IMG/VR virus record: IMGVR_UViG_3300025536_000030
Location: 1 to 35,114 of that record
Source: a virus
DNA length: 35,114 bases
Reading direction: 5' to 3' (one strand)
Part shown: positions 1 to 7,946 of the stretch, piece after piece
Layout: the number at the start of each line of letters is the position of its first letter
Position numbering within the stretch: the stretch's first letter is position 1
Made by a program: the position numbers and the translations under genes
The notes under the pieces: generated by a model
The model's database searches: none
The model's input: the letters and a program-made list of their open reading frames with translations, nothing else
Told to the model about the DNA's origin: nothing

Positions 1-1323
1 TCTAAGGTTATTAGAAGCGGCAGTTACGAGGTTATAGGTAGTTCCGTTAGCCGGAGTAGCCGTCGTCGTACCGGCGGAGGTAAGAGATCCGCTTACCGCT
101 AGAGTAACGGCTCGAAGAATATCGACCGGTATAGGAGAGTTCGTAGTCTGTCGGGTATCTTGTACGACCGTATCTATAGCCGAGTAATTACTTACCGAGA
201 CGTATCCGATAGTCCACGTAGTCGTAGTAGCCGGAGCGGTAGAGCCGTTAGCCATACGGATTTGAACTTTAAGCTCTACGTCGTCCGGTACGTTCTCGTC
301 TCGAGAAGCCCTTATAGTAGAACGAACCGTAGCCGAACTCGCTACTAACTGATCGCTAAAGATAGCCGTAAGATCGTTACCGGTAATAATAGCTAAATGA
401 CCAGGAGAGGCGGTCGTACTTATCGTAGCGGTCGTATCTCCGGTAGCGTATCCTCGACGTTGCGTATCGAACTTAGCTTGCGTAGCTGTCGTAGCGTCGT
501 ATAGGAGGTGGTAGTAATTCCAGCCGAAAGCGGATACCGTACCCGAACCGACGGCGAATCCGGCGACGGTAAAGGTTACGTTATCTCCAGATACCGAAGC
601 GATTGCGTATCGTCCGCTAAGGAACGTACCAGTACCGACGAATCCGCCTAAATACATAGACTGACCGACGTTAGCCGACGTAAATCCGTGTCCTGCCGGC
701 ATTGTTACGACGATAGCCGTAGCCGAACTAATCGTATAAGCTAGTCCGTCTCCGATTACGTCTACGAGTTCGACGAAGAAGTTATTATTCGCTATACGTT
801 GCGATAGAGTACTTCTCGCTCGAAGTCGGACGCCTCCCTTAAAGGACTCGTTAGAACGGATAATAGTCTCGGCTCGAGCGGTCGTACCGGAAGTAAGTAC
901 TAAGTTACCGCCGGTCTGATTTACGCCCTGTCCGGTAGCGATAGATCCGATAAGTCCGCCCCACTCGGTATCGACGTTATTAGAGATCGCTTTAGCGAAG
1001 CTAATACGGCGTACGTTTTGCGGTCGAGGAGTAACTACTACGGCTTCGTGATCGCTGTCGGGAACTTCGCTAGCTAATAGCTCTACGTCTACCCATATCT
1101 GTAGATCGTCGGCGTTATCCATAGCGGAGGTATCGTAGTCGAGGGTAAGTACGTTAGTCGCTACCGAACCGCCGAGGGTAGGCTCGCAGAAGTTATAAAT
1201 TATAATTCCGTCGGTTACGTTCGTAATAACGAGGACTTGCTCTAGGCTAATAGAAGCGTAGTCGCTAAAAGTAATCGTCTTAGCCGTCTTATCGAAAGTA
1301 TAGTTTGTAATAAGTTTTTTCAT
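1..1323 (-). CDS. Large virion protein, N-terminal part (continues at 34988 across the junction)
   Basis: Leftward reading frame starting at ATG 1323 (MKKLITNYTF), ten bases after the collagen-like gene and preceded by a GGGAG ribosome site. It is open to the left edge and resumes in frame at 34988, ending with TAG at 34689: 540 codons, 539 residues. The protein is rich in Thr, Ser, Ala, Gly and Val with many short beta-strand-like stretches, and has few Lys or Cys, as in virion surface or fibre proteins. I do not recognise a named family. Its position between the portal/collagen-like genes and the protease/capsid genes suggests a head-associated or adhesion protein. The part shown here is about residues 1-440. 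Confidence 0.85.
   Translation of the reverse strand, partial: MKKLITNYTFDKTAKTITFSDYASISLEQVLVITNVTDGIIIYNFCEPTLGGSVATNVLTLDYDTSAMDNADDLQIWVDVELLASEVPDSDHEAVVVTPRPQNVRRISFAKAISNNVDTEWGGLIGSIATGQGVNQTGGNLVLTSGTTARAETIIRSNESFKGGVRLRARSTLSQRIANNNFFVELVDVIGDGLAYTISSATAIVVTMPAGHGFTSANVGQSMYLGGFVGTGTFLSGRYAIASVSGDNVTFTVAGFAVGSGTVSAFGWNYYHLLYDATTATQAKFDTQRRGYATGDTTATISTTASPGHLAIITGNDLTAIFSDQLVASSATVRSTIRASRDENVPDDVELKVQIRMANGSTAPATTTTWTIGYVSVSNYSAIDTVVQDTRQTTNSPIPVDILRAVTLAVSGSLTSAGTTTATPANGTTYNLVTAASNNLR
4..129. repeat. Terminal direct repeat, left copy (circular overlap)
   Basis: Bases 4-129 are identical to 34989-35114 (126 bp). The first three bases (tct) differ from the corresponding ggc at 34986-34988. 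The repeat lies inside one leftward gene whose frame continues exactly across the joint. This is what an assembler leaves at the ends of a circular or terminally redundant molecule, so it is probably an assembly overlap rather than a biological repeat. The three-base mismatch at the very end may be a read-end error or a strain variant. Confidence 0.9.
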
Positions 1324-1332
1324 AATCTCCCT

Positions 1333-2247
1333 TTATAGTACCGTAGCTAAGGCTATTACTTTATTATAATCTGCGTCCGCTCCGGCTTGACCGGTCTCGC
1401 CTTGTTCTCCCTGCTCGCCTTGAATACCTTGCGAGCCGTTAGTTCCGTTCGTACCATTAGTACCGGCTGGTCCGGTAATCTCGGATAAAGCTACGAGGTT
1501 AGTCCAAGAGACCGCCCCGACGTATCTCCACTGTAAATGCGTAGCGTTAGACTGTAGCTCGATCTCTCTACCGTCCGCTCCGGCTTCTCCGCTACCGCCC
1601 TCGGAAGATCCGCCTCCGCTAAAACCGGTAGGACCAGTCGGACCACGTAAAGAACCTCGAAGCTCCCAGTTCATAGAGTCGACTTTTTCGTAGTAATTAC
1701 CGTTACTAGAGTCGATATAGAAGTCGTTTAGAGTACCGACGTTATACTGCGGCTTACCTCGTTTAGAGAACCAACGAGTAGAAGATCCGTCTTTACCGTT
1801 CTTGCCGTCTTTACCCTTAGCTCCGTCGAAGCCGTCTCGTCCGTTACGACCGTTTTTACCGTCGATTCCGTTACGTCCGTCCTTACCGTCTTTACCGCTA
1901 AGACCTACGATCCCTCGGAGACCGTCTCTACCGTCTTCGCCGTCCTTACCGTCTCGACCTTTTATATTAAGGACTTGACCCCAGATACCGCCGTTATTAA
2001 AGAAAATATCGCCGGTAGTAGCGTCGAGGAAGAAGTCGCTCGCTTTACCTACCGAGAGAGCCGGTACGCCCTCGCCTACGTGCCAAGTAGAGGCTTCGAC
2101 GATACCGGATTTAAGGACTTCGGCGAACTGGCTATAGAACTCCGCTCGTACCGTAGCGAGTAACTTAGCTTCTCGTTCTTTAGATAGCTCCTTAGCCTTT
2201 CGAGCGACGTCTTTCGCTAGAGATAGTTCTTCGTCGTTACTACTCAT
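1333..2247 (-). CDS. Collagen-like repeat virion protein
   Basis: 304 residues. The N-terminal about 90 residues are helical and charged (SLAKDVARKAKELSKEREAK). Two Gly-X-Y tracts follow, at about residues 98-155 (GKDGEDGRDG type) and 259-290 (GTNGTNG, GEQGEQGETG), separated by a globular segment with Trp and Tyr. Phage Gly-X-Y tracts form collagen-like triple helices in trimeric fibres or capsid decorations. The ATG at 2247 overlaps the portal stop by 8 bases (ATGAGTAG), so translation is probably coupled. Its place directly after the portal-MuF fusion suggests a head-associated fibre or neck appendage. Asp and Lys are common in the X and Y positions, favouring salt bridges in place of hydroxyproline. 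Confidence 0.85.
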   Translation of the reverse strand: MSSNDEELSLAKDVARKAKELSKEREAKLLATVRAEFYSQFAEVLKSGIVEASTWHVGEGVPALSVGKASDFFLDATTGDIFFNNGGIWGQVLNIKGRDGKDGEDGRDGLRGIVGLSGKDGKDGRNGIDGKNGRNGRDGFDGAKGKDGKNGKDGSSTRWFSKRGKPQYNVGTLNDFYIDSSNGNYYEKVDSMNWELRGSLRGPTGPTGFSGGGSSEGGSGEAGADGREIELQSNATHLQWRYVGAVSWTNLVALSEITGPAGTNGTNGTNGSQGIQGEQGEQGETGQAGADADYNKVIALATVL

Positions 2248-4495
2248 CTTCTTTAAACTCCTCGTCGAGAATATCGTCGACTAGAGCGTTCTTATAGAAG
2301 TCGACTTTACGACTTAGTTTTTCTACGAGAGAGTCTTTACCGTTTTTAGTAGCGAGGCTAGGCTCGGTAACGCCCCCAGGAGCGACAGGGAAGCCGGTAA
2401 TAGCCGGAGGCTCTAGTTCGTCTACGAGTATCGCTACCCAGATACAGCGACAATGATGATGTATAGGCGGATCGAATAGAGTTCGCTTATATTCGGCTTC
2501 GTCTAGGACTTTACCGTCGAGGTCGTCGCAGATATTACAGGTCTTATCGTCTAGGATCGCCGAGTACTGGTAAGCGTATACGTCCTCGGAATACTTCTCG
2601 AAGACGTCTTTACGCCCCTTATTAACGCCCATAGCGACGACGGCGGAAGCGGTTAGACCGATAACGCTAGAATAGAAGTCGCTAAAGATTCCGCTAACTG
2701 CGGCGATAATCTCTCCGATAGCGAGGCTCGTATCGAGTTGATCCTTACGACGCCCCTCGGCTACTTTCGAATTAACCTTAAAGAGTAGGTCGGCGAATTG
2801 CTTATCGGCTACGCTCTTAGCATTATCCCTAAAGAAGTTCTTAGAGTCGGACGGAGTAGCCGGAGCTTTCTTACCTAGCTCGTCGCTCGCTCCGTTCTTA
2901 CCGTAGACGTAGGCTTCGAGACCGGACTCTTTAATAGCTCGTACGTACTGATTACGGAGATTCTCGTCGAAGATATTTTTCTCGGTAATAGATTCGTACT
3001 TACCGTTATCGAGGTAATCGTTAATCTTTACGAGAGCCTTATTAACGATCTCGTCGTAGATAGGTCGAGCCGTACGTTCGAACTCGCTCTCGAGGCTATT
3101 AAGTTTCTTCTCGATACCGGTAAAATTAACCCGAGATTCCGCCGGAGTAAGGTCTCTACGCCAGCCGTCCGTACTTAGCGACGTACTTTCTTTTTTTTTT
3201 GAGTTCTCGACGATAGCGTCCGAGTTAGCTTCTTCTTCGTCGGTTACTTCCGTATCTTTACCGGTAGTAGCCTTATCGAGATTATCGAGATCTATATCGA
3301 GCTTATCGGCGACTCGCTGTACTACGCCGTCGATTACTTCTTGCGGTAGACGGTCTTTCTCGGTTAGCTTAATAAAGACTTGCTTTAATAGGTCGATAGT
3401 AGAATCGGTAATATCTTCGAACTTAAACGTACCGTAGACCGGCTTCTCGAAGTTATAAGAGTAGAGATCGCTAATAAGGTAGCTCGTAATATGATTCTCG
3501 AGGCTCTTTCGGATAGACATTAAAGCCTGAATAAAGAAGTCGCTTTGATCTTGGCTAAGGCTATAGCTACCGGTCTTAGAACCAGTACCGAGAAGTATAA
3601 ACATAGCGAGGACGCTTCGAGCCATTTCGGCGTTATGATGTTCGATTAACGGTAGGAGATCCATAGCCGTAGCGTTATTTAGAGCGGTAAGGCTATAACC
3701 GTGAGGTAGACCGACGGTAGCTTTAAAGCCTAGTTCGTCGACCGCTTCTACGGTAGCGTCTAGCTCGTCCTGATTAGCTTTCTCTTTACCGGTAACGACT
3801 TTAATCTTTAGAGCGTCGCTTTGAGCCTGTTGCTCGGATAGGTAGTAGAGACGACGCTTCTTATCGTAGCTAGAATACGCCGCAGTAAAAGCGGAGCGAC
3901 CTTTTAAGTTATGGAACTCTTTACCGTAGGTATAAAGGTAGGCTCGTTCGAGAGGAATAGGTACTTCTTCGTACTTATCGCCGATAAAGGCTCGTTGTTT
4001 AAAGCCGTTAAAACCGCCCCGAGGGTCGGCTAAGATAGCGATAGTCGTAGGATCTCGCCAAGCGATTTTACGGAAGACGATATAACCGTCCTTAATCTCG
4101 AGGACTTTCTCGAATCCGGCGTATCCCTCTACTACGGCTCGTAGCATTTGAGCGACTACGAGGTCGAACGGAGTAGACATACCGCCTTTATGTGGCGGAG
4201 TACGAAGCCAAGCCTCGACTTTCTCGGACTGCGTATTACCGTCCGGAGTATCTTCGTCGCTTTCGATAGACCAGTTACTACCGAGAATAGGCATTACTAT
4301 AGTGTTATAGAGAGCTTGTACCGTACCGTCGTTATCGAGCATTTTCTTAAAGTCGGCGACTTTAATTTTACTAACGTCGATAAACTCCCCTTGTAGGAGA
4401 CTAGGTAAGTTACCGACGGTAGAAGTACCTACTTCGATTCCGGTCTTCGGAGGCGTAGGCTTTGCGAGGTTGATATTTACTGGTCCTATTTTCAT
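2240..4495 (-). CDS. Portal protein fused to a MuF-like minor head domain
   Basis: 751 residues. The N-terminal about 450 residues resemble the DUF935/Mu gp29 portal family. The C-terminal part carries the MuF/SPP1 gp7-type signature: LDDKTCNICDDLDGKV at about 646-663 with Cys653 and Cys656, then HHHCRCIWV with three His and Cys681/Cys683, likely a metal-binding knuckle. In Mu and SPP1 these are two genes (portal, and minor head protein); here they are one polypeptide joined by a charged linker near residues 425-455. The portal forms the dodecameric DNA channel, and MuF-type proteins are injected or assist assembly. It follows the large terminase by 22 bases, the usual packaging order. Confidence 0.88.
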   Translation of the reverse strand: MKIGPVNINLAKPTPPKTGIEVGTSTVGNLPSLLQGEFIDVSKIKVADFKKMLDNDGTVQALYNTIVMPILGSNWSIESDEDTPDGNTQSEKVEAWLRTPPHKGGMSTPFDLVVAQMLRAVVEGYAGFEKVLEIKDGYIVFRKIAWRDPTTIAILADPRGGFNGFKQRAFIGDKYEEVPIPLERAYLYTYGKEFHNLKGRSAFTAAYSSYDKKRRLYYLSEQQAQSDALKIKVVTGKEKANQDELDATVEAVDELGFKATVGLPHGYSLTALNNATAMDLLPLIEHHNAEMARSVLAMFILLGTGSKTGSYSLSQDQSDFFIQALMSIRKSLENHITSYLISDLYSYNFEKPVYGTFKFEDITDSTIDLLKQVFIKLTEKDRLPQEVIDGVVQRVADKLDIDLDNLDKATTGKDTEVTDEEEANSDAIVENSKKKESTSLSTDGWRRDLTPAESRVNFTGIEKKLNSLESEFERTARPIYDEIVNKALVKINDYLDNGKYESITEKNIFDENLRNQYVRAIKESGLEAYVYGKNGASDELGKKAPATPSDSKNFFRDNAKSVADKQFADLLFKVNSKVAEGRRKDQLDTSLAIGEIIAAVSGIFSDFYSSVIGLTASAVVAMGVNKGRKDVFEKYSEDVYAYQYSAILDDKTCNICDDLDGKVLDEAEYKRTLFDPPIHHHCRCIWVAILVDELEPPAITGFPVAPGGVTEPSLATKNGKDSLVEKLSRKVDFYKNALVDDILDEEFKEDE

Positions 4496-4517
4496 ATCTA
4501 TAGTATATTCCTTATTT

Positions 4518-5993
4518 TTATTCTCTCATACGCTCTCGTATTTTCGAAGAAGTGTCTCGTCCGGTACTAGCCTTAGCCTCTCTTTCTGTGCTAAGTATAT
4601 CTGCTAGTGAGTAAATAAGCGAGTCCGCTCGGTCGGGAGATTTACCCTTATAACGAGCTTTCCAATCGTCTTTCGATTCGACGGTTAAACCTCGTCCGGT
4701 AAACTTATAGCGTCTCGTAGATAGTTGCATTATCAGTTTATCATCTTTCGGTATAGCTAGCTCTCCGGCGATAAATAATTCTCTAGCTCTCCACCATAAT
4801 TGACTAGCGAGGTTAGCGAACGTAAGTCCGGTAGCGTCCGGTAAGGCTTTGCCGTTGTTATAAATCTCGGCGATACCGTCGATCTTATCGTCGTTTAACT
4901 TATCGTATACACCGCCTCCGAGTCCGTCTACGTCGATACCGATAAAGACCGGTCGAGGACGGTTAAACTGCTTAACTCGTCCGGCGGTAGCTTGCGTATC
5001 CTCTTTAAAGCTAATCATCTGTTCGGGAATAAAACCGCCGTAGCGAGGCGTAATAACGGTCTCGTCGTTACCGAAGCGAGCAGGGTCGACGCCGATACGT
5101 AACGGACCACCTTTAGCCTCGAGCTTCTCTCGGTGTTCTTTCTCGTAGGCTAGCTCTACGTAGTTAAGCGGAATAACCGTATTAACCGACTGACTCGGGA
5201 AGTTACCGAGTACACGAGCTTGGAACATAGGCGAATCTGCTCCCCAAGTATCTATTTTCTCTTGAGCCCAGCGAGGAGCGACGAGGTACGGATTTATAAT
5301 CTCTATCTTATCGAGGTTAGCTTCTCGGAGATCCGTAATATCCTTTATACCGTTATTAACGAAGTTCGGCGTATCGAATACCGAGATATGGATTTTATTA
5401 GCGTGAGTCCAGCTATGATGTGATTCTCGGAACGATCCGGAGTCGGAGGTCGGGTTACCAATCATTAGCATACGAGCGGACTCGGAAGTCATCATACCCT
5501 CGATAGCTTCGAACGCTGGCTCTTGAACTCCTGCGGCTTCGTCGACAATTATAAGAATATCTCCGCTCGAGGCGTGGAATCCCTGTAGCTTATCCGGATC
5601 TCCGCTAGACGCCCCGATAGCGTACCAGTCCGGAGCTATATCGAGTCGGGTCTTTAAAGGCTCTCCGCCTAGAGGCTGTCGGCTAGCTTCGTGAGCCGAA
5701 CGTAGCTCTCTCCATAATAAGTTCTCGACCTGTCGCATTGTAGGAGCGGTAGAGACGACGATACTTTGAGGGTGCGAGTATAAGAACCATAAGGCGGTAC
5801 GTGCGGCGATATACGTCTTACCTACGTCGTGGCAAGCTCGAACGGTCGTATAACGGTTATCTCGAACCGAAAGAATAATCTCCTCTTGTTTAGACCAAAA
5901 GCTACCGCCTAGTATCCACTCGTTAAAAAAGGGAGGGGATATTTTAGACGCTTTACGTAGCTTACGTATTGCCTCCGCTTGATTCCTGTCCAT
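4518..5993 (-). CDS. terL: Terminase large subunit
   Basis: 491 residues, DNA-packaging motor and nuclease. Walker A-like ACHDVGKT at 53-60, with the Gly-Lys-Thr/Ser phosphate loop, and Walker B ILIIVDEA at 146-153. The C-terminal RNase H-like nuclease begins near residue 300 with GVDPARFGND and ends with an Asp in SPDRADSL around 455. Length and motif order are normal for TerL. It overlaps the small terminase by 32 bases, so the two are probably translationally coupled. Together with the portal immediately downstream it forms the packaging module. Confidence 0.95.
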   Translation of the reverse strand: MDRNQAEAIRKLRKASKISPPFFNEWILGGSFWSKQEEIILSVRDNRYTTVRACHDVGKTYIAARTALWFLYSHPQSIVVSTAPTMRQVENLLWRELRSAHEASRQPLGGEPLKTRLDIAPDWYAIGASSGDPDKLQGFHASSGDILIIVDEAAGVQEPAFEAIEGMMTSESARMLMIGNPTSDSGSFRESHHSWTHANKIHISVFDTPNFVNNGIKDITDLREANLDKIEIINPYLVAPRWAQEKIDTWGADSPMFQARVLGNFPSQSVNTVIPLNYVELAYEKEHREKLEAKGGPLRIGVDPARFGNDETVITPRYGGFIPEQMISFKEDTQATAGRVKQFNRPRPVFIGIDVDGLGGGVYDKLNDDKIDGIAEIYNNGKALPDATGLTFANLASQLWWRARELFIAGELAIPKDDKLIMQLSTRRYKFTGRGLTVESKDDWKARYKGKSPDRADSLIYSLADILSTEREAKASTGRDTSSKIRERMRE

Positions 5994-6585
5994 TTTCTGA
6001 TAATACCTTTTCTGCCGCCTTTACCATATCGGAGAACCCACTCCATACGCTACCGCCGGTCGGGTCGGTAATAGCCGAGACGCTCGTAGGTAGACCGAGG
6101 ACTACTCTTTCGCCGTCTATAGCTATCTTTAATGTTTTCGCTAACTTCTCTAAAACGAACGTATTAAGAGGCTTAGGTATCGGCTTACCGTCGATTAAGA
6201 TTAGGTGTCCGGCTTTATTACGCTCGTAGTTACGTTCGGCTAGATCGACGATAGAGTTATTCGCTAACGCCTGTAAGTTCTGCCAGTGGGTAAGGTGTCG
6301 GTTATTAGCCGAACTCTTTTCGTCGAGGAGCTTCTCGGTAAACTTAGTAAACGCTCGTTCGTACAAGTCTTGTCGAAGATTCGTCCAGTCTTCGGCTTTA
6401 GCTCTATTACCTACGGCGGTCTTAGACGTACCGTACTTTTTAGCTATATCTTCGAAGCTTAAAGTACTATCCCCTAGATAATCTTTACGAGCCTCGTACC
6501 AATCTATATTCTTAGGACCACTCTTAGAAGACCCCTTTTTAACAGGTGCTTTTTTCGGAGTCTTCTTAGGAGTAGTCTTTACCAT
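5962..6585 (-). CDS. terS: Terminase small subunit
   Basis: 207 residues. The N-terminus is a Lys/Pro-rich basic tail (TPKKTPKKAPVKK). A helix-turn-helix-like segment follows at about 43-68 (SFEDIAKKYGTSKTAVGNRA), as expected for DNA recognition by small terminase. The middle is helical for oligomerisation. It sits directly upstream of and overlaps TerL. The assignment rests on position plus the HTH, because small terminases diverge strongly in sequence. Confidence 0.8.
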   Translation of the reverse strand: MVKTTPKKTPKKAPVKKGSSKSGPKNIDWYEARKDYLGDSTLSFEDIAKKYGTSKTAVGNRAKAEDWTNLRQDLYERAFTKFTEKLLDEKSSANNRHLTHWQNLQALANNSIVDLAERNYERNKAGHLILIDGKPIPKPLNTFVLEKLAKTLKIAIDGERVVLGLPTSVSAITDPTGGSVWSGFSDMVKAAEKVLSENGQESSGGNT

Positions 6586-6604
6586 ACTTTTATTGTACTA
6601 CTAT

Positions 6605-6793
6605 TTAGATACTACGGTCTCGGCTCTCTAATTCGTAGAAGATAGCGAATACGACGAACGTACCGATACTTACTACCGTCATAGAGACGAGGTATAAACC
6701 GGCGAAGTAAAAGATCCACGCTATAGGTACGTTTAAAAAGAAAACGATCATAGCGATAGATATTAGGCTACCGGTCGAGTAGTCCTTTAACAT
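6605..6793 (-). CDS. Small membrane protein, two transmembrane segments
   Basis: 62 residues with two hydrophobic segments, about 10-31 (ISIAMIVFFLNVPIAWIFYF) and 33-53 (LVSMTVVSIGTFVVFAIF), then a short charged tail. It lies between the small terminase and an unknown gene, two bases downstream of that gene. No family recognised. Small two-helix proteins in phages are often holins, exclusion factors or antiholins, but this one is far from the lysis cassette. Confidence 0.6.
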   Translation of the reverse strand: MLKDYSTGSLISIAMIVFFLNVPIAWIFYFAGLYLVSMTVVSIGTFVVFAIFYELESRDRSI

Positions 6794-6795
6794 AG

Positions 6796-7062
6796 TTACC
6801 CTTTTAGATTAACTGGCTTACTAGAGCGGACGCCGGCTGTAGGATAGTCGAGTACCTTAACGAGTACGCCGAAGAACTTACCGCTTTCTACGTCGACGGA
6901 GTGGATCTCTTTAAGAACCCAGCCCTCCGGCTCGGTGTATTCTTCGTCTACTTTAATAGCGACGACTTTAATAACGGCTTGAGGCTTCTTCGGAGCTTCC
7001 TCTACCTTTACCGGCTCGTCGGGAGCTAGAGTTTCTTTAGGGGTTGTTTGTTCTTTTGCCAT
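6796..7062 (-). CDS. Unknown protein with Pro/Glu/Lys-rich N-terminus
   Basis: 88 residues. About 30 residues of disordered Pro/Glu/Lys-rich sequence (APDEPVKVEEAPKKPQ) precede a compact beta-rich domain (VIKVVAIKVDEEYTEPEGWV ...). It is preceded by the GGAGACCAG ribosome-site motif found before many genes here, which suggests strong expression. It overlaps the preceding 62-residue gene by 26 bases. I do not recognise it. Confidence 0.65.
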   Translation of the reverse strand: MAKEQTTPKETLAPDEPVKVEEAPKKPQAVIKVVAIKVDEEYTEPEGWVLKEIHSVDVESGKFFGVLVKVLDYPTAGVRSSKPVNLKG

Positions 7063-7225
7063 AATGCTGGTCTCCTTTATTTATTGACTTTCTAATTCTA
7101 TCACGATTAAGGCTCTCTCGGTATTGTAAGCCGATAGCTCGGAGAGACTCCGGCATAGCGTCGCCTAGCTTATAGCCGGTCGGAGGCTTACGATATTTAC
7201 GTTTGTTTTTCTGGTCTGTAGTCAT
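7037..7225 (-). CDS. Small basic unknown protein
   Basis: 62 residues, rich in Arg/Lys/Tyr (KNKRKYRKPPTGYK), probably nucleic-acid associated or disordered. It lies between the CmoA-like gene and the 88-residue gene. The ATG at 7225 is preceded by AAGGTGG. The stop overlaps the next gene by 26 bases. No family recognised. Confidence 0.5.
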   Translation of the reverse strand: MTTDQKNKRKYRKPPTGYKLGDAMPESLRAIGLQYRESLNRDRIRKSINKGDQHYGKRTNNP

Positions 7226-7241
7226 TTATCCACCTTATCCC

Positions 7242-7946
7242 CTATTTTATACACATATAAGCCCGAAAGTTAAAGCAAGACCAGATCGTCGTAGTCGAGC
7301 GGAATCGTTTATTAAGCTCGCCGACGAGTAGTTCTTCTTCGAAAGGTCGCATTATATCCCGAATATCTCGCTCTTTTTTAACGACTTCGGCTTCGGTAGT
7401 ATGAGCTAACTTATGATCCGTAGACCCTCCCTCGAGAATCCTAAAGGCGTTCGCCGAGTCCGGATAAACTTTTTCGGCTAGGATAAATCCGTATCCGGTA
7501 TCGAGAGAATCGCTAATAGAGTCGAGTACTCGTAGCCGGTCTTTAGGGTCGATAAACTGTAGCGTAAATAGCGATAGGATTAAGCTCGCCTCGGAGAATA
7601 CGTAGCCTTGCGTTACGTCCGCTTTATTAAACTTTACCGTCGGAGTATCTACGAAGTCCTTGGCGAAGTTATGATTAACGTCTATACCGACGTATTCGGC
7701 TTTACGGTCGGCGTACTTAGTATCGAGAGCGGAGATTAGCTTACCGGTAGAACAGCCTATATCGTAGACTCGCTTACCGCCGATAATAAAGTAATCGGAG
7801 AGAGCGAGTACCGTAGCTCCTAGCCGGTCGTAGTCTCGGATATGTAGGCTAATATGGTCGTCGAATCCCTCGATAGAATCGAAGCTAAACTTCTTCGTAA
7901 GATCGTAGCTCGCTTCGTGTACTGGCTCGTTTTCTGGCTTACTCAT
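7242..7946 (-). CDS. cmoA: CmoA-like carboxy-S-adenosylmethionine synthase
   Basis: 234 residues, class I SAM-dependent fold. Motif I is YDIGCSTG at 61-68 (YDLGCSLG in E. coli CmoA). Further CmoA-like signatures are LFTLQFIDPKDR at 126-137, FILAEK at 154-159 and a C-terminal CFNFRAY at 224-230 (CFNFGSL in CmoA). CmoA converts SAM and prephenate to carboxy-SAM. In bacteria CmoB then uses this for the tRNA wobble modification cmo5U. No CmoB is present in this phage. Instead the gene overlaps by 8 bases the end of a C5-cytosine methyltransferase with an altered motif X. The segment matching E. coli Arg199 (carboxylate contact, from memory) reads KKERDIRDIM at 190-199, so the Arg register is shifted or uncertain. 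I am confident of the CmoA relationship, less so of the exact product. Confidence 0.85.
   Translation of the reverse strand: MSKPENEPVHEASYDLTKKFSFDSIEGFDDHISLHIRDYDRLGATVLALSDYFIIGGKRVYDIGCSTGKLISALDTKYADRKAEYVGIDVNHNFAKDFVDTPTVKFNKADVTQGYVFSEASLILSLFTLQFIDPKDRLRVLDSISDSLDTGYGFILAEKVYPDSANAFRILEGGSTDHKLAHTTEAEVVKKERDIRDIMRPFEEELLVGELNKRFRSTTTIWSCFNFRAYMCIK

Noticed and set aside
160-348. 62-codon rightward ORF near the left edge
   Set aside because: Lies wholly inside the well-supported leftward virion gene; Arg/Ser-rich shadow.
1420-1950. DNA repeats in the collagen-like gene as a possible CRISPR or minisatellite
   Set aside because: The repeats are nine-base Gly-X-Y codon patterns of the protein, with no spacer structure.
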